Positions 10,601-18,043 of a DNA stretch of 19,441 nucleotides are shown here, one piece after another. The position numbers were made by a program, and so were the translations under genes. The stretch lies in assembly GCA_905221605.1 (NCBI GenBank), contig CAJNDS010001421.1, positions 1 to 19,441 on the forward strand. Reading direction: 5' to 3'. How positions within the stretch are numbered: the first letter of the stretch is position 1; each line of letters starts with the position of its first letter. Under the pieces are notes generated by a model. It was not told the DNA's origin and did no database searches. It was given only the letters and a program-made list of their open reading frames with translations. This DNA is from Symbiodinium natans (taxonomy: Eukaryota; Sar; Dinophyceae; Suessiales; Symbiodiniaceae).

Positions 10601-10871
10601 GGTACTGCAAACCAAAGCCATGGCTGCTTTTGGTCGTGTGAGGTGGCAAATGGACCTTCAACCCGTCGTGAGCAAGCACGATCTGGAAGCAGCTGCCGGG
10701 GCGGTGCAGAACCGGGACAACGCACACTGGGTGGCATATCGATATTTCCATGAGAAGATCTTCAGGTTGGACTCCCTGGCTCGTACCCGCAGAGCAGAGC
10801 AGATACCGGAAGCCGTCTTCTTGGCGGAGCTCGCTCGACATCCCGCGACCTACTGCATCCGAGAGGTCTAG
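4650..10871 (+). CDS. Helitron Rep/PIF1 helicase with C-terminal Josephin-like protease
   Basis: A 2073-residue frame from the first in-frame ATG (context GTTGCCATGG, good for eukaryotic initiation). Order of parts: Cys cluster C4, C7, C20, C25; seven 32-residue charged repeats (56-279), probably helical or coiled-coil; Cys cluster C327, C330, C339, C350, C353 and a DUF6570-like segment (about 350-470). The Rep domain follows (about 540-1000), with FFMTLSCH near 655, GYPHAH giving H811 and H813, and YILGY giving Y986 and Y990. The helicase (about 1340-1770) has GPGGSGKS at 1362-1369, DE at 1447-1448, GDLYQLPP near 1484, HKSQ at 1721-1724 and YVALSR at 1747-1752. Then come a C2HC finger (C1837, C1840, H1854, C1858), a Lys/Ala linker and a Josephin-like domain with Q1924, C1929, H2026, D2041. 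All catalytic residues are present, so it looks intact. By family, it nicks, unwinds and transfers element DNA in the nucleus. The protease may remove ubiquitin, which is inference. Confidence 0.9.
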   Translation: MAPCHRCGFGTRSGRGQGWCSNPQCRQAEKEECLAQKSAEKIVWQQQRAAQGAGSRGPLREENSRKAERRQLHEERARAKAEEEAGGRGPLREEDSKEAERRQLREARARAKAEEEAGGRGPLREEDSKEAERRQLHEARARAKAEEEAGGRGPLREEDGKREERRQLREARARAKAEEEAGGRGPLREEDSKEAERRQLREARERAKAEEEAGGRGPLREEDGKREERRQLREARARAKSEEEAGGRGPLREEDSKEAERRQLREARERAKAEEGVGGRGPRPIASEIQQQGYPFPDEDTLTQEQAQAHYLAFARSWSRFGLSRVCQKCQTLTPGRHCRTAKGSGQLLCRNCRENRTKVVLPIPAPIPEALQSLQPIEQHLLAMARISQVLLDKLPSGGPSAQWGRMYAVLMQDPFICDVLEGATLEEDGTVLVEGVDGMTASPARLEHLHAALQALKELHCLYQRSPAVDRALARMAAILANKTSAAAAVPTDPLAGTEANQEIEMTYLVPKQFQAPKADVQDLRKVRGSADLSDGMDAKFFPHLFPTGTGGWKNDNGSFSQYARKRLLSLDSRFEASTAYIMWLLEMQTKKRLSGNINVRIGNQRVPYGSSDYENGSRQVYAALRDMPGTQPYLYAKKGVALNMYEQLGAPNFFMTLSCHARQPALLLAAISARLLRLHPDRPQAELEQHAAEILFRYQNDKNFTWDGLSPNQLCNQQPAVVARQFMHQVSQLMWWLSSTRGPKVHLHEDADPQDGVEENDCEDVEDDAQAPATDFAGLHRRMRKERPPFKVLDYIIRIEWQKRGYPHAHILLWIEEWAKATQQPDKMAPDGEDSEQAAETPVPDWSDEEAMENFIPKCAEDLSDKYICTKSPNTWRQSHRVPPRDREVNAKLSAEVVHNHTPYCGMYSEGACRFGFPHDAEPRTRRRTSQEQYANSRWKSSLATRRVKGDSMMGQYNIRILRRWRASMDLQVICELTSASRYILGYTFKSEEDREAQRRMENILAILTSQSAGAGLDNQKIYKAAHAALQGRTTSTFEACHLLLGFPIIEFSRDNVWVQVGPPDTWTVWVPKHEEQVALQQPTDYRNKKMRQGGNLPVAHHWYREMQTTFGEHETTLPVEGREPVSCRFSEVTFLDFCAAFKYIGVQEPQPRRRPAIVGYQNFNPDEEAEAFYYSKLLLHLVWKEPGDWLLEQDAGSHAAAFQRIARDVRGHPDFLRSRCFPQLDGTVDAARKLQAVQATMYMKAKMHPANLRDGWANSKVAEENYKDSLQILEALKERYGGDIDFLAPDSVPTGAALNAFAPVEEGEESFEMLTVENPCPETTRQCQAMEHIVQSVLRQPNTKDTQNTQRLHMLLHGPGGSGKSVVVRAAAHVLRQSKKGCIIAAPTGVAAFNINGVTLHQCCLLPVVNQSHGKACDMPLPDRQKLATLRDIWSKVSVLFVDEMSFIPSWMLERLDQHLRLARDLQTLPFGGLHVIFAGDLYQLPPPSGLPAFASRLWLLFQLCELEGNQRAARDPAWAALLARVRVGQQTDADIEVLRNMVIKKGSKKRPAPKAVNLYATRQAVAESNRRYKEEHVLNTGEQLHDCPAVDTNVKTGVPLSPDAVWAEPENTGGLVGLLQVAIGLRVMLRYNIDVRDGLVNGACGTVEHIDTEKAGGEVERIWVSFEKNAGATWRAEHETSCVAISRRSATYLDRDGSKASRHQFPLVLAKAISIHKSQAATCKDGAHTRLDHTIFAEGQAYVALSRCPEQALCSLELFNPKALRFNANAEWALTKLKAQQADRDGPDLWKALFKPEQNKEFYERRLAEMGTPDWNRLKPDHGERIERPWCCALCGTEAPNTKAAIKAHKRKCPAKPPAKTNAKSKAKAKAKCKAKFVFMGLGKRAAESSCAAGSLAKMQRTGSRPDQDTPAGLYFEAQEQALCGMHALNMALGAAFFTEADMDNAVQVVLEEGGVERGEAAEDHAAPGGFYSSEVLAQVLQTKAMAAFGRVRWQMDLQPVVSKHDLEAAAGAVQNRDNAHWVAYRYFHEKIFRLDSLARTRRAEQIPEAVFLAELARHPATYCIREV
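4815..5486 (+). repeat. In-frame 96-bp minisatellite, seven copies
   Basis: Seven units of exactly 96 bp begin at 4815, 4911, 5007, 5103, 5199, 5295 and 5391, each encoding 32 residues. A unit reads RGPLREEDSKEAERRQL followed by REARARAKAEEEAGG. Copies 4-5 and 6-7 form a second-order pair: copies 4 and 6 share GKREE with ARAR, and copies 5 and 7 share SKEAE with ARER. The pattern indicates a 192-bp duplication after the basic unit expanded. Copy 1 is the most diverged. The domain is expected to be helical and highly charged, which suits a flexible spacer or an oligomerisation segment. Confidence 0.95.
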
Positions 10872-10872
10872 C

Positions 10873-10922
10873 CGCGGCTGCCATCTCCTAACAATGTTGT
10901 GATGCCGCGAGGACACCTCTGG
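10873..10922 (+). other. Candidate Helitron 3' terminus: hairpin plus CTGG
   Basis: Directly after the stop codon, CGCGG (10873-10877), CATC (10882-10885) and ACAA (10891-10894) pair with the contiguous strand TTGT-GATG-CCGCG (10897-10909) around a TG loop. This leaves bulges of 4 and 5 bases on the 5' side. Nine bases later comes CTGG (10919-10922) followed by T. Helitron right ends are known to be a short hairpin about ten bases before CTRR, inserted next to T. The match could be chance, because CTRR is a weak motif and the hairpin is bulged. The hairpin could also act in 3'-end formation of the mRNA. Confidence 0.35.
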
Positions 10923-11757
10923 TGCTCCACGCCAACGTTTCACCCCCCCACAGACCAGCGTTCTCACGCGAGATCGCACAAGGCAAGGCAGAAACCAAGG
11001 CGCCAGCTCATGCTCATGTGATGGATGGATGTGTGGCAAGACTGGCGCCCCAGCAAACCTGAGCAACAACTGCGCCGCTCTTCTCTGCGGGCTCAAGATT
11101 AGAGTTACCCCAAACAAAAGACATGGTTTTCTTTCAGAAACCTATCCAAAAAGCGAGACGAGGTGTCGAAACAATCAAATCAATATCACCATGACAAGAC
11201 GAAAGACAAGAATTACAAGCATTGGCTGTCAAGAACCAACATGCTCAACTTCTCCTGGCCCAGAACTGCAGACATGGACAGAAGACCACCAGACCTTCAA
11301 GCATCAGGTCCGTCTCTTCCACGGAGTTCAGAAAGGTTTTAATGAATTGTTATATCAAATGTTGCCGAAGAGACACCTCCAGCAACAAATCAAATTCTTT
11401 TCCTCCCCGAGAAGGCTCAAGAGATCGTGGGACCGAAAATATTGCCCTTTCCACCCCAAATAGTCCGGACACAATATCCGATTTCATAGAACTGAAATCC
11501 GAATTTGCAAAAACAATACCAATATTAATTGAAATTCCTCTATATTCTCTGAAATTTCGAGGGGGTGAAATGAACCATTATCATTCTAAAGAATTGCAAT
11601 CCAAAAAATTATTCAAATTACAAGATATGTAATTCAAATATTCGTGGAACCATATCAATTGTAATAATATATCGAAACTTCGAGGCTAACACCCACAGAC
11701 AAGGGTCAACAAAGATTCGGGACATCAGGAGAATTATAATGAATACCCTCAAAAAGA
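10923..11757. other. Non-coding stretch; GC-rich passing into AT-rich
   Basis: No supported gene. Composition falls from GC-rich near the Helitron to AT-rich beyond about 11460. A frame of 144 codons from an ATG at 11029 has no recognisable motif and low-complexity Lys/Arg/Ser/Thr/Gln composition, so I do not call it. The boundary between Helitron flank and AT-rich sequence is gradual enough that no insertion site stands out. Confidence 0.5.
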
Positions 11758-12120
11758 ACTCCCAGATCTTCAAGATTTTAATTCTGGAGGTTTTGATCAA
11801 TTATCCAGAAGTCCCCAGATCTTCCAAATTTGAATTCTAAAGATTTTTGGAGGACTTATTCAGATATCCAGTATTTATCAAATCCTTCAAAATTTGAATT
11901 CCGAAAATTCCAGAGGTTTTGAATCGATATCCAAAGATCCCCAGGCCTTCTAAATTTGAATCCTGGAGGACTGCAGGAGATTTTGATCAATTATCCAGAA
12001 ATCCCCAGATCTTCCAAATTTGAAATCTAGAGTTTTGGGATCCATATCCAAAGATTCCCAGGCTTTCAAAATTTTAATTCTTGAGGTTTTGGGCCGATAC
12101 AGACCTTCAAAATTTGAATT
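11758..12120. repeat. Degenerate AT-rich tandem repeat
   Basis: Six to seven poorly conserved units of about 46-65 bp start near 11761, 11813, 11878, 11940, 12003, 12057 and 12103. Recurrent blocks are CCCAGATCTTCCAAATTTGA, then ATTCTGGAGG, then TTTTGATC and ATATCCAAAGA. Divergence between units is much greater than in the other arrays, so this is an old repeat. It abuts the telomere-associated composite array. Confidence 0.7.
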
Positions 12121-12315
12121 CTGGCGCAAGCCCCCCCACCCCAGCCCCCCATCCCCCCCAGCCCCCCCAAGCCCAACCAACAAAAATGTAAAACATTGAA
12201 AGGCAAAAAACAAAACCCGGCAAAACCCCCCAAAACCCCCCAAAACCCGACAAAACCCCCCAAAACCCGACAAAACCCCCCAAAACTCCGGACACAAACC
12301 CTATACAATTTCTAT
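12121..12315. repeat. Telomere-associated spacer, truncated copy
   Basis: The 3' part of the spacer found in full at 12915-13492. It contains a C-rich tract, an ACAAAACCCGGCAAAA segment, repeated AAAACCCCCC and AAAACCCGAC units, and the right flank CCGGACACAAACCC plus TATACAATTTCTATAAACCC leading into telomere repeats. The left flank and the CCTCCAGCC minisatellite are missing and replaced by the degenerate AT-rich repeat. Confidence 0.8.
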
Positions 12316-12914
12316 AAACCCTAAACCCTAAACCCTAAACCCTAAACCCTAAACCCTAAACCCTAAACCCTAAACCCTAAACCCTAAACCCTAAACCCTA
12401 AACCCTAAACCCTAAACCCTAAACCCTAAACCCTAAACCCCCTAAACCCTAAACCCTAAACCCTAAACCCTAAACCCTAAACCCTAAACCCTAAACCCTA
12501 AACCCTAAACCCTAAACCCTAAACCCTAAACCCTAAACCCTAAACCCTAAACCCTAAACCCTAAACCCTAAACCCTACACCTAAACCCTAAACCCTAAAC
12601 CCTAAACCCTAAACCCTAAACCCTAAACCCTAAACCCTAAACCCTAAACCCTAAACCCTAAACCCTAAACCCTAAACCCTAAACCCTAAACCCTAAACCC
12701 TAAACCCTAAACCCTCCACCCTAAACCCTAAACCCTAAACCCTCAACCCTAAACCCTAAACCCTAAACCCTAAACCCTAAACCCTAAACCCTAAACCCTA
12801 AACCCTAAACCCCTAAACCCTAAACCCTAAACCCCTAAACCCTAAACCCTTAAACCCTAAACCCTAAACCCTAAACCCTAAACCCTAAACCCTAAACCCT
12901 AAACCCTAAACCCT
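12316..12914. repeat. Interstitial telomeric array 1 (CCCTAAA)n
   Basis: About 85 heptamers in the C-rich orientation on the plus strand, almost perfect, with occasional variants such as CCCTACAC, CCCTCCA and an extra C. The orientation is that of the left end of a chromosome, yet about 12 kb of other sequence lies to the left. The array is therefore internal in this assembly. Confidence 0.97.
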
Positions 12915-13492
12915 CAAGGCCAGAATAAATAGAAATTGTAAGTGTTTCATTACGAGCAGCTCGTGCAATAATCCTTCATCCTTCACAGTGCAAAAATATT
13001 CCCCTCTCAGCCCACTTGCCCCTCCCGCCCCTCCAGCCCCTCCAGCCCCCTCCAGCCCCCTCAACCCCCAGCCCCTCCAGCCCCCAGCCCCTCCAGCCCC
13101 TCCAGCCCCTCCAGCCCCTCCAGCCCCTCCAGCCCCTCCAGCCCCTCCAGCCCCTCCAGCCCCTCCAGCCCCTCCAGCCCCTCCAGCCCCTCCAGCCCCT
13201 CCAGTCCCTCCAGCCCCTTTAGTCCCTCTTGGCCCCTCCAGCCCCTCCGGCCCCTCCGGCCCTTCCAGCCCCTCCAGCCCCTCCAGCCCCTCCAGCCCCT
13301 CCAGCCCCTCCAGCCCCTCCAGCCCCTCCAGCCCCTCCCCCAGCCCCAGCCCCACAACCCCAAAGTCAAAATGACAAAAGCAAAAAGCAAAACCCGGCAA
13401 AACCCCCCAAAACCCGACAAAACCCGACAAAACCCCCCAAAACCCCCCAAAACCCCCCAAAACTCCGGACACAAACCCTATACAATTTCTAT
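12915..13492. repeat. Telomere-associated spacer, full copy 1
   Basis: The order is a left flank of about 105 bp beginning CAAGGCCAGAATAAATAGAA, then a 9-bp CCTCCAGCC minisatellite (about 13016-13350), a short AAAGCAAAAAGCAAAACCCGG link, repeated AAAACCCCCC units (about 13390-13462), and the right flank CTCCGGACACAAACCC to TTTCTATAAACCC. The left flank appears identical to the second copy at 13878. Long proline-, serine- and leucine-rich frames across it arise because 9 is divisible by three, and are not genes. Confidence 0.9.
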
Positions 13493-13877
13493 AAACCCTA
13501 AACCCTAAACCCTAAACCCTAAACCCTAAACCCTAAACCCTAAACCCTAAACCCTAAACCCTAAACCCTAAACCCTAAACCCTAAAACCTAAACACTAAA
13601 CCCTAAACCCTAAACCCTAAACCCTAAACCCTAAACCCTAAACCCTAAACCCTAAACCCTAAACCCTAAACCCTAAACCCTAAACCCTAAACCCTAAACC
13701 CTAAACCCTAAACCCTAAACCCTAAACCCTAAACCGGAAACCCTAAACCCTAAACCCTAAACCCTAAACCCTAAACCCTAAACCCTAAACCCTAAACCCT
13801 AAACCCTAAACCCTAAACCCTAAACCCTAAACCCTAAACCCTAAACCCTAAACCCTAAACGCTAAACCCTAAACCCT
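13493..13877. repeat. Interstitial telomeric array 2 (CCCTAAA)n
   Basis: About 55 heptamers, same orientation as array 1, with few variants (for example CACTAAA, CCGGAAA and CGCTAAA). It ends with CCCTCAAGG running into the next spacer, exactly as array 1 does. Confidence 0.97.
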
Positions 13878-14507
13878 CAAGGCCAGAATAAATAGAAATT
13901 GTAAGTGTTTCATTACGAGCAGCTCGTGCAATAATCCTTCATCCTTCACAGTGCAAAAATATTCCCCTCTCAGCCCACTTGCCCCTCCAGCCCCTCCAGC
14001 CCCTCCAGCCCCTCCAGCCCCCTCCAGCCCCCTCAACCCCCAGCCCCTCCAGCCCCCAGCCCCTCCAGCCCCTCCAGCCCCTCCAGCCCCTCCAGCCCCT
14101 CCCAGCCCCTCCAGCCACTCCGGCCCCTCCGGCCCTTCCAGCCCCTCCAGCCCCTCCAGCCCCTCCAGCCCCTCCACCTCCACCTCCAGCCCTCCAGCCC
14201 CTCCAGCCCTCCACAGCCTCCAGCCCCCCTCCAGCCCCTCCAGCCCCTCCAGCCCCTCCAGCCCCTCCAGCCCCTCCAGCGGCTCCAGCCCCTCCAGCCC
14301 CTCCAGCCCCTCCAGCCAATCCAGCCAATCCAGCTCCAGCCCCTCCAGCCCCTACAGCCCCGCCAGCCCCTCCAGCCCCTCCCCCAGCCCCAGCCCCACA
14401 ACCCCAAGGACAAAAGCAAAAAACAAAACCCGGCAAAACCCCCCAAAACCCCCCAAAACCCCCCAACACCCCCCAAAACCCCGGACACAAACCCTATACA
14501 ATTTCTA
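13878..14507. repeat. Telomere-associated spacer, full copy 2
   Basis: Same architecture as 12915-13492: identical-looking left flank, CCTCCAGCC minisatellite (about 13980-14385), AAAACCCCCC units, and a right flank with one change (CCCCGGACAC). The minisatellite is longer and more irregular here, with interruptions such as CCACCTCCACCTCCAG and CCAATCCAGC. The copies have thus diverged mainly by repeat slippage. Confidence 0.9.
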
Positions 14508-15054
14508 TAAACCCTAAACCCTAAACCCTAAACCCTAAACCCTAAACCCTAAACCCTAAACCCTAAACCCTAAACCCTAAACCCTAAGCCCTGAACCCTG
14601 AACCCTAAGCCCTAAACCCGGAACCCTGAACCCTAAACCCTAAACCCTAAACCCTAAAACCCTAAACCCTAACCCTAAACCCTAAACCCTAAAAAACCTA
14701 AACCTAAACCCTAAACCCTAAACCCTAAACCTAAACCCTAAACCCTAAACCCTAAACCCCTAAACCCTAAACCCTAAAACCCTAAACCCTAACCCTAAAC
14801 CCTAAACCCTAAACCCTAAACCCTAAACCCTAAACCCTAAACCCTAAACCCAAACCCTAAACCCTAACCCTAAACCTAAACCCTAAACCCTAAACCCTAA
14901 CCCTAAACCCTAAACCCTAAAAAACCCTAACCCCTAAACCCTAAACCCTAAACCCTAAACCCTAAACCCTAAACCCTAAACCCTAAACCCTAAACACTAA
15001 ACCCTAAACCCTAAACCCTAAACCCTAAACCCTAAACCCTAAACCCTAAACCCT
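14508..15054. repeat. Interstitial telomeric array 3, partly degenerate
   Basis: CCCTAAA heptamers in the same orientation, but clearly more degenerate than arrays 1 and 2. It has CCCTAAG, CCCTGAA and CCCGGAA variants at about 14580-14640, and shortened or lengthened units (CCTAAA, CCCTAA, AAAAAACC) at about 14660-14930. It ends with CCCTCAAGA into a truncated spacer. Higher decay suggests it is the oldest of the three blocks. Confidence 0.95.
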
Positions 15055-15103
15055 CAAGACCAGGATAAATAGAAATTGTATGTGTTTCATTACGAATAGC
15101 TCG
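15055..15103. repeat. Telomere-associated spacer, truncated left flank
   Basis: The first 49 bp match the spacer left flank with several substitutions (CAAGACCAGGATAAATAGAA and TTTCATTACGAATAGCTCG). The match stops sharply after AGCTCG. The next 70 bp or so (15104-15174) are unassigned. They contain CCCTTATCCTGGCTCA at about 15165-15180, reminiscent of part of satellite B. Confidence 0.8.
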
Positions 15104-15174
15104 ATTCCTGCAGGCAAAGAGGTTTAAGTAAATTGAACATATTGGCACAGTTGACCCCTGCAAACCCTTATCCT

Positions 15175-18043
15175 GGCTCACTAGTTACCTCAACTAGGGA
15201 GGAGAAGGCCAAGCTCCTTGATTGCATTCACACAAGCCCCGATCCCTGACCCAAATTCAGGAGGCTAACGCAAGGCTCGTATTCACACAGGCTTTGAACA
15301 CATCCCGACCTGGAATGCAAGGCTCCCGACCCAGTTGTGGGGGGGGGGGGAACGCAAAGGCTCCTTCAGTTACATAAGCCCTGCTCACACACCGACCCAA
15401 TTAGGGAGGTGAATACAAAGGCTCCTTGGCAGCATTCACACAGGCTCTGATCACATCCCGACCCAATTAGGGAGGGGAACGCAAAGGCTCCATGGCTGCA
15501 TTTACACAGGCCCTCATCACATCCCGCCCCAATTAGGGAGGGGAATGCAAGGCTCCTTGGCTGCATTTACACAGGCCCTGATCACATCCCGACCCAATTA
15601 GGGAGGTGAATACAAAGGCTCCTGGGCTGCATTTACACAGACCCTGATCACATCCTGACCCAATTCGGGAGGTGAACACTGCATTTACACAGGCCCTGAT
15701 CACATCCTGTCCCAAAGTAGGGAGAGAAACAAAAGGCTCCTTGGCTGCATTTACACAGGCCCTGATCACATCCCGACCCAATTAGGGAGGTGACTACAAA
15801 GGCTCCTTGGCAGCATTCACAGAGGCCCTGATCACATCCCGACCCAATTAGGGAGATGAACACAAGCCTCCTTGGCAGCATTTTCACAGGCCCTGATCAC
15901 ATCCCGACCCAATTAGGGAGAATCACAAGGCTCCTTGGCTGCATTTACACAGGTCTTGATCACATCCCGACCCAGTTAGGGAGGTGACTACAAAGGCTCC
16001 TTGGCAGCATTCACAGAGGCCCTGATCACATCCCGACCCAATTAGGGAGGGGAATGCAGGGCTCCTTGGCTGCATTGACACAGGCCCTGATCACATCCCG
16101 ACCCAATTAGGGAGAATCACAAGGCTCCTTGGCTGCATTTACACAGGTCTTGATCACATCCCGACCCAATTAGGGAGGTGAATAAAAAGGCTCCTTGGCT
16201 GCATTTACACAGGCCCTGGTCACATCCCGACTCAATTAGGGAGGGGAATGCAAGGCTCCTTGGCTGCGTTTAGACAGTCCCTGATCACATCCCGACCCAA
16301 TTAGGGAGATGAACACAAGCCTCCTTGGCAGCATTTTCACAGGCCCTGATCACATCCCGACCCAATTAGGGAGAATCACAAGGCTCCTTGGCTGCATTTA
16401 CACAGGTCTTGATCACATCCCGACCCAATTAGGGAGGTGAATACAAAGGCTCCTTGGCTGCAGTTACACAGGCCCTGATCACATCCCGACCCATTTCGGG
16501 AGGGGAATGCAAGGCTCCTTGGCTGCATTTACACAGGCTGACCCAATTAGGGAGAGAAACACAAGGCTCCTTGGCTGCATTTACACAGCCCTTGATCACA
16601 TCCCGACCCAATTAGGGAGGTAAATACAAAGGCTCCTTGGCAGCATTCACACAGACCCTGATCACATCCCGACCCAATTAGGGAGGGGAATGCAAGGCTC
16701 CTTGGCTGCATTTACACAGGCCCTGATCACATCCCGACCCAATTAGGGAGGTGAATGCCAAGGCTCCTTGGCTGCATTCAAACAGGCCCTGGTCACATCC
16801 CGACCCAATTAGGGAGGGGAATGCAAGGCTCCTTGGCTGCATTTACACAAACCCTGATCACATCCTGACCCATTTAGGGAGGGCAATGCAAGGCTCCCTG
16901 GCTGCATTTACACAGGCCCTGGGAGGGGAATGCAAGGCTCCTTGGCTGCATTTACACAGGCCCTGATCACATCCCGACCCAATTAGGTAGAATCACAAGG
17001 CTCCTTGGCTGCATTTACACAGGTCTTGATCACATCCCGACCCAATTAGGGAGGTGAATACAAAGGCTCCTTGGCTGCAGTTACACAGGCCCTGATCACA
17101 TCCCGACCCAATTCGGGAGGGGAACACAAGGCTCCTTGGCTGCATTTACACAGGCCCTGATCACATCCTGATCCAATTAGGGAGAGAAACACAAGGCTCC
17201 TTGGCTGCATTTACACAGCCCTTGATCACATCCCGACCCAATTAGGAAGGTAAATACAAAGGCTCCTTGGCTGCATTTACACAGCCCTTGATCACATCCC
17301 GACCCAATTAGGGAAGGGAATGGAATGCTTCTTGGCTGCATTCACACAGGCCCTGATCACATCCGGACCCAATTCGGGAAGGGAATGCAAGGCTCCTTGG
17401 CTGCAGTCACACCACATCCGGACCCTGGCTGCATTTACACAGCCCTTGATCAATTAGGGAGGTAAATACAAAGGCTCCTTGGCAGCATTCACACAGGCCC
17501 TGATCACATCCCGACCCAATTAGGGAGGGGAATGCAAGGCTCCTTGGCTGCAATTACACAGGCCCTGATCACATCCCGACCCAATTAGGGAGGGGAATGC
17601 CAAGGCTCCTTGGCTGCATGCAAACAGGCCCTGGTCACATCCCGACCCAATTAGGGATGGGAATGCAAGGCTCCTTGGCTGCATTTACACAAACCCTGAT
17701 CACATCCTGACCCATTTAGGGAGGGCAATGCAAGGCTCCCTGGCTGCATTTACACAGGCCCTGGGAGGGGAATGCAAGGCTCCTTGGCTGCATTTACACA
17801 GGCCCTGATCACATCCCGACCCAATGAGGGAGAATCACAAGGCTCCTTGGCTGCATTTCGCACAGGTCTTGATCACATCCCGACCCAATTAGGGAGGTGA
17901 ATACAAAGGCTCCTTGGCTGCAGTTACACGGGCCCTGATCACATCCCGACCCAATTCGGGAGGGGAACGCAAGGCTCCTTGGCTGCATTTACACAGGCCC
18001 TGATCACATCCTGACCCAATTAGGGAGAGAAACACAAGGCTCC
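15175..18043. repeat. Tandem satellite C (~65-bp units)
   Basis: About 44 units with the consensus blocks CCCTGATCACATCCCGACCC, AATTAGGGAGGGGAATGC, AAGGCTCCTTGGCTGC and ATTTACACAGG. Unit length is usually 62-66 bp, depending on the segment after AGGGAG (GGGAATGC, GTGAATACA, AATCAC or AGAAACAC). The first units to about 15360 are degenerate and include a run of 12 G at 15339-15350. This is typical of an old array edge. Higher-order repeats occur within it. Reverse-strand frames encoding Cys-rich peptides across the array are by-products of the unit and not credible genes. The array is cut at 18043 by a Helitron gene fragment. Confidence 0.95.
17442..18043. repeat. Higher-order duplication inside satellite C (842-bp offset)
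   Basis: This block repeats 16600-17201 at an offset of 842 bp, about 13 monomers. Both copies keep the same rare variants in order: CACAAACCCTGATC, CCATTTAGGGAGGGCAATGC, a shortened CAGGCCCTGGGAGGGG junction, the AATCAC unit followed by GGTCTTGATCAC, and GCAGTTACAC. A related block earlier (about 16374-16640) repeats part of it at an offset of 617-630 bp. The second copy ends exactly where the Helitron fragment begins. Confidence 0.8.

Larger units (their letters stand above)
4551..10922 (+). mobile_element. Autonomous Helitron-type transposon (5' end not located)
   Basis: The element is recognised from its coding region: a Helitron-like Rep domain with HUH and two-tyrosine motifs joined to a PIF1-like helicase. 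That arrangement defines autonomous rolling-circle Helitrons. The proposed right end is the hairpin plus CTGG at 10919-10922, followed by T, fitting the family rule of CTRR inserted before T. I could not identify a 5' TC end, so the left boundary given is only the start of the open frame. It may lie anywhere in 2808-4650, and captured host sequence may be included. Related pieces at 18044-18690 and 19107-19441 show the family is multicopy. Confidence 0.6.

Noticed and set aside
11029-11463. 144-codon frame after the Helitron
   Set aside because: No motif, low-complexity composition, and it crosses into AT-rich non-coding sequence. It is compatible with chance.
12906-14524. Long proline/serine/leucine-rich plus-strand frames and glycine-rich minus-strand frames
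   Set aside because: All arise from the 9-bp CCTCCAGCC minisatellite, which is open in every frame. They have no complexity outside the repeat and no gene context.
12316-15054. A true chromosome end
   Set aside because: The heptamer arrays have kilobases of other sequence on both sides and recur three times head to tail, so in this assembly they are interstitial. Misassembly cannot be excluded from sequence alone.
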